Below are positions 62,605 through 64,000 of a stretch of DNA of 64,000 nt, one piece after another. A model generated the notes under the pieces. That model searched no databases. It saw only the letters and a list, made by a program, of their open reading frames with translations, and was not told the origin of the DNA. Each line of letters opens with the position of its first letter. Within the stretch, counting starts at the first letter, position 1. Source of the stretch: Synanceia verrucosa (taxonomy: Eukaryota > Chordata > Actinopteri > Perciformes > Synanceiidae). The position numbers and the translations under genes are program-made. The DNA lies in contig CM056559.1 of the NCBI GenBank assembly GCA_029721515.1, forward strand, positions 24,335,565-24,399,564, written 5' to 3'.

Positions 62605-63004
62605 TCTTACAGTAATCTTCATTGTTTATTGTAAAAGCTTTAAAAAAAAAGACCACAGAGATATCATCCTCTCACTAGCAGTCTTGATTGAAGAGGAAAT
62701 TTCACCACCTAGTGGCAAATAGCACAGTATCAAATTATCATCATCATGTTTTGCTGTGTTAAACGGAGGATCACATACATAAACTATGCTTTAGTACCCT
62801 TCATTGGGCTGCAATTAAACTTAATTATATTATTGCAAACTACCGTTTAGATCAGAACAGACTGTACATCTCTTGATCTGATACAGGAAATAAGCCCCAG
62901 TGCTGCTTGCAATCAACTATTTCCTGTTCACTGCACCACAAACAGTCAGTGTTGGTTATGCACATAAAAAAAAATCATAGCATGACTTTCTTTTAAATCC
63001 CAAC
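59701..63004. other. Intergenic between st3gal4 and tirap
   Basis: No gene was recognised. A LINE-tail-like stretch lies near 60090-60135 (GATCAATAAAGTTAATCTAA). A (GA)n tract lies at 62572-62603. A TTTATT at 62625, which is AATAAA on the minus strand, could be the tirap polyadenylation signal, but this is not established. Confidence 0.5.
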
Positions 63005-63017
63005 ATGATGCAATAAA

Positions 63018-63193
63018 GGCAGCATGATGGTGCAGTGCTTAGCACTGTCGCCTCTAATTTAAATTGCCCGTAGGTGTGAATGTGAGTGGGGATGGTTGTC
63101 ATAGAGACAACCCTGCGATGAACTGCCGACTTGTCCTGGATGTACCCTGCCTTTCGGCTAGGACCCCACCCTCTGCGACCCTATGTAGGATGG
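63018..63193 (+). mobile_element. tRNA-derived SINE with internal deletion and target-site duplication
   Basis: The copy starts GGCAGCATGATGGTGCAGTG with the GCTTAGCACTGTCGCCTC head. It then jumps directly to TAATTTAAATTGCCCGTAGG, a point about 140 bp further along in the 1580 copy. It ends in GGATGGATG. A perfect 13-bp duplication (ATGATGCAATAAA) flanks it at 63005-63017 and 63194-63206. The B box falls in the missing part. It lies about 90 bp downstream of the tirap stop codon, in the opposite orientation. Confidence 0.78.
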
Positions 63194-63295
63194 ATGATGC
63201 AATAAAAGGGTTCAATTGCAAGAGTGTTATCAATCCAGAACGTTATGCCCTTCATCACAGTCTTACTGTTGAAGATAAGCACAGCAGTTGAAGCA

Positions 63296-63363
63296 TTAAT
63301 CTCTCTCCTGTGTCATTTCTAGTGGTATCGAAGTCTTCTCATTTTTCACCAGGTCTTCCAGGT
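63296..63363 (-). CDS. tirap: tirap last coding exon
   Basis: The acceptor is TTCTCCAG before 63363. Two bases complete the split tyrosine, and then LEDLVKNEKTSIPLEMTQER and D precede TAA at 63298-63296. The Y-L pair matches the start of the human C-terminal end, which supports the splice. Confidence 0.75.
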
Positions 63364-64000
63364 CTGGAGAAGACAACAAGAATAGATAATTAACCTTGAA
63401 AAAATGTGGAATTACTTGCAAGCTGCTTTCTTTTTTTTTTTTTTGCAGAGTTAAAAAACACTGCTAATTGACATATTTAAGAGAGGACAAACAGTTGACT
63501 GAAAAGAGATTTCAATATATATCAGTTTAAATCTGGGGTTAAGACCAGGCTCGATTTATGCTGATGAAACCCAAATATTGTCATTTTTCCATTACTCACA
63601 CTTGAGTACAGTCTTGTTGACGAGGGTATAACCTCGGTCAGGGTTCCTGCTCAGGTCGATATAGAAGTAGAACCTCAGCTCCTGAGGATATTGAGAGTGG
63701 GACAGGTTCTGAACCAGGGGGATAATCCGATTGGACATGGGCTCTGCCAGAACCTGGTGCATCATGTATTTGCACCAGTCATCCTCCAGGAAGTTAGGAG
63801 TGATAAGTAGAGCTCTTAAGTGACTGCTCTGCACGGCCTGGCATAACTCTGTGGAAATGGCACCCCCTGGACAGGTGTCCCTCTGCATTAGAAAGCACCT
63901 AAAGCTACGGGGTGACGCCTCCAGGAAAGACACCAGGCGTACAGCCTCTTCAGTGTCACTGTGCGCAGAGCTGTGGCACACAAACACGTCGTATTTTCGG
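63296..64000 (-). CDS. tirap: TIR-domain adaptor TIRAP (Mal), last two exons; gene continues past the right edge
   Basis: TIRAP links Toll-like receptors 2 and 4 to MyD88 at the plasma membrane and so to NF-kB activation. The coding parts are 63999-63600 and 63363-63296, with a GT-AG intron splitting a tyrosine codon. The visible 155 residues are a TIR domain: box 1 KYDVFVCHSS, box 2/BB-loop region RDTCPGGAIS with the conserved proline, LLITPNFLEDDWCKYMM, and the C-terminal ELRFYFYID region. These align along the length of the human TIRAP TIR domain. The last exon adds LEDLVKNEKTS and ends in QERD at TAA, longer than the human ending (YLQTLS). The N-terminal PIP2-binding part lies beyond 64000. 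Confidence 0.9.
63600..64000 (-). CDS. tirap: tirap TIR-domain exon (cut by the window edge)
   Basis: The reading frame is open through the right edge with R-K before YDVFVCHS, so the exon continues outside. The donor is CTCAAGT then GTGAGT at 63599. Reading through the donor would end two codons later at TGA, so a 3' exon is required. Confidence 0.9.

Noticed and set aside
1..64000. CRISPR arrays, bacterial operons, phage or plasmid origins
   Set aside because: The sequence is vertebrate nuclear DNA. No regularly spaced direct repeats or prokaryotic gene arrangement were seen.

Overview
The window is nuclear DNA from a bony fish, most likely a percomorph-type teleost. Three vertebrate gene families are present with normal GT-AG intron structure, and the dispersed repeats (tRNA-headed SINEs with GGATGGATG tails, L2-type LINEs, TTAA-flanked short DNA elements, long TG tracts) look like those of teleost genomes. 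Nothing bacterial, plasmid-borne or phage-like is present.

Layout. (1) 1-5466: upstream of kcnj5. It holds a decayed Ty3/gypsy gag/protease remnant on the minus strand, split by a SINE with a perfect 13-bp target duplication, and a second truncated SINE. (2) 5467-11849, plus strand: the main body of kcnj5, a G-protein-gated inward rectifier K+ channel of the Kir3.4/GIRK4 type, in two coding exons joined across a 5.1-kb intron. The short N-terminal exon was not found. (3) 11850-39350: about 27 kb with no supportable gene. It contains a large inverted repeat (20953-21681), TTAA-flanked elements, SINEs, LINE scraps and microsatellites. (4) 59300 to 39351, minus strand: st3gal4, a Golgi beta-galactoside alpha-2,3-sialyltransferase. 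Ten coding exons can be joined with consistent phases into 1023 nt, or 340 aa, close to the 333 aa of the human protein. A likely untranslated first exon lies next to a GC-rich promoter-like stretch near 59300-59700. Its introns hold an L2 LINE, another LINE and two TTAA-flanked elements, one of which has itself been invaded by a 568-bp element carrying a RecQ-helicase-like fragment. (5) 59700-63290: intergenic, with an internally deleted SINE. (6) 63296-64000, minus strand: the last two exons of tirap (Mal), the TIR-domain adaptor of Toll-like receptor signalling. The gene continues past the right edge.

In human, KCNJ5, ST3GAL4 and TIRAP all lie on 11q24, so the window is a piece of conserved synteny. 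The three genes do not form a pathway: they act in K+ conductance, glycan sialylation and innate signalling. I found no convincing new biological system. The observations most worth checking are the nested RecQ-fragment element inside an st3gal4 intron, the ~335-bp-arm palindrome, the uORF just before the st3gal4 start codon, and the recursive-splice-like junction at the start of the main kcnj5 exon.
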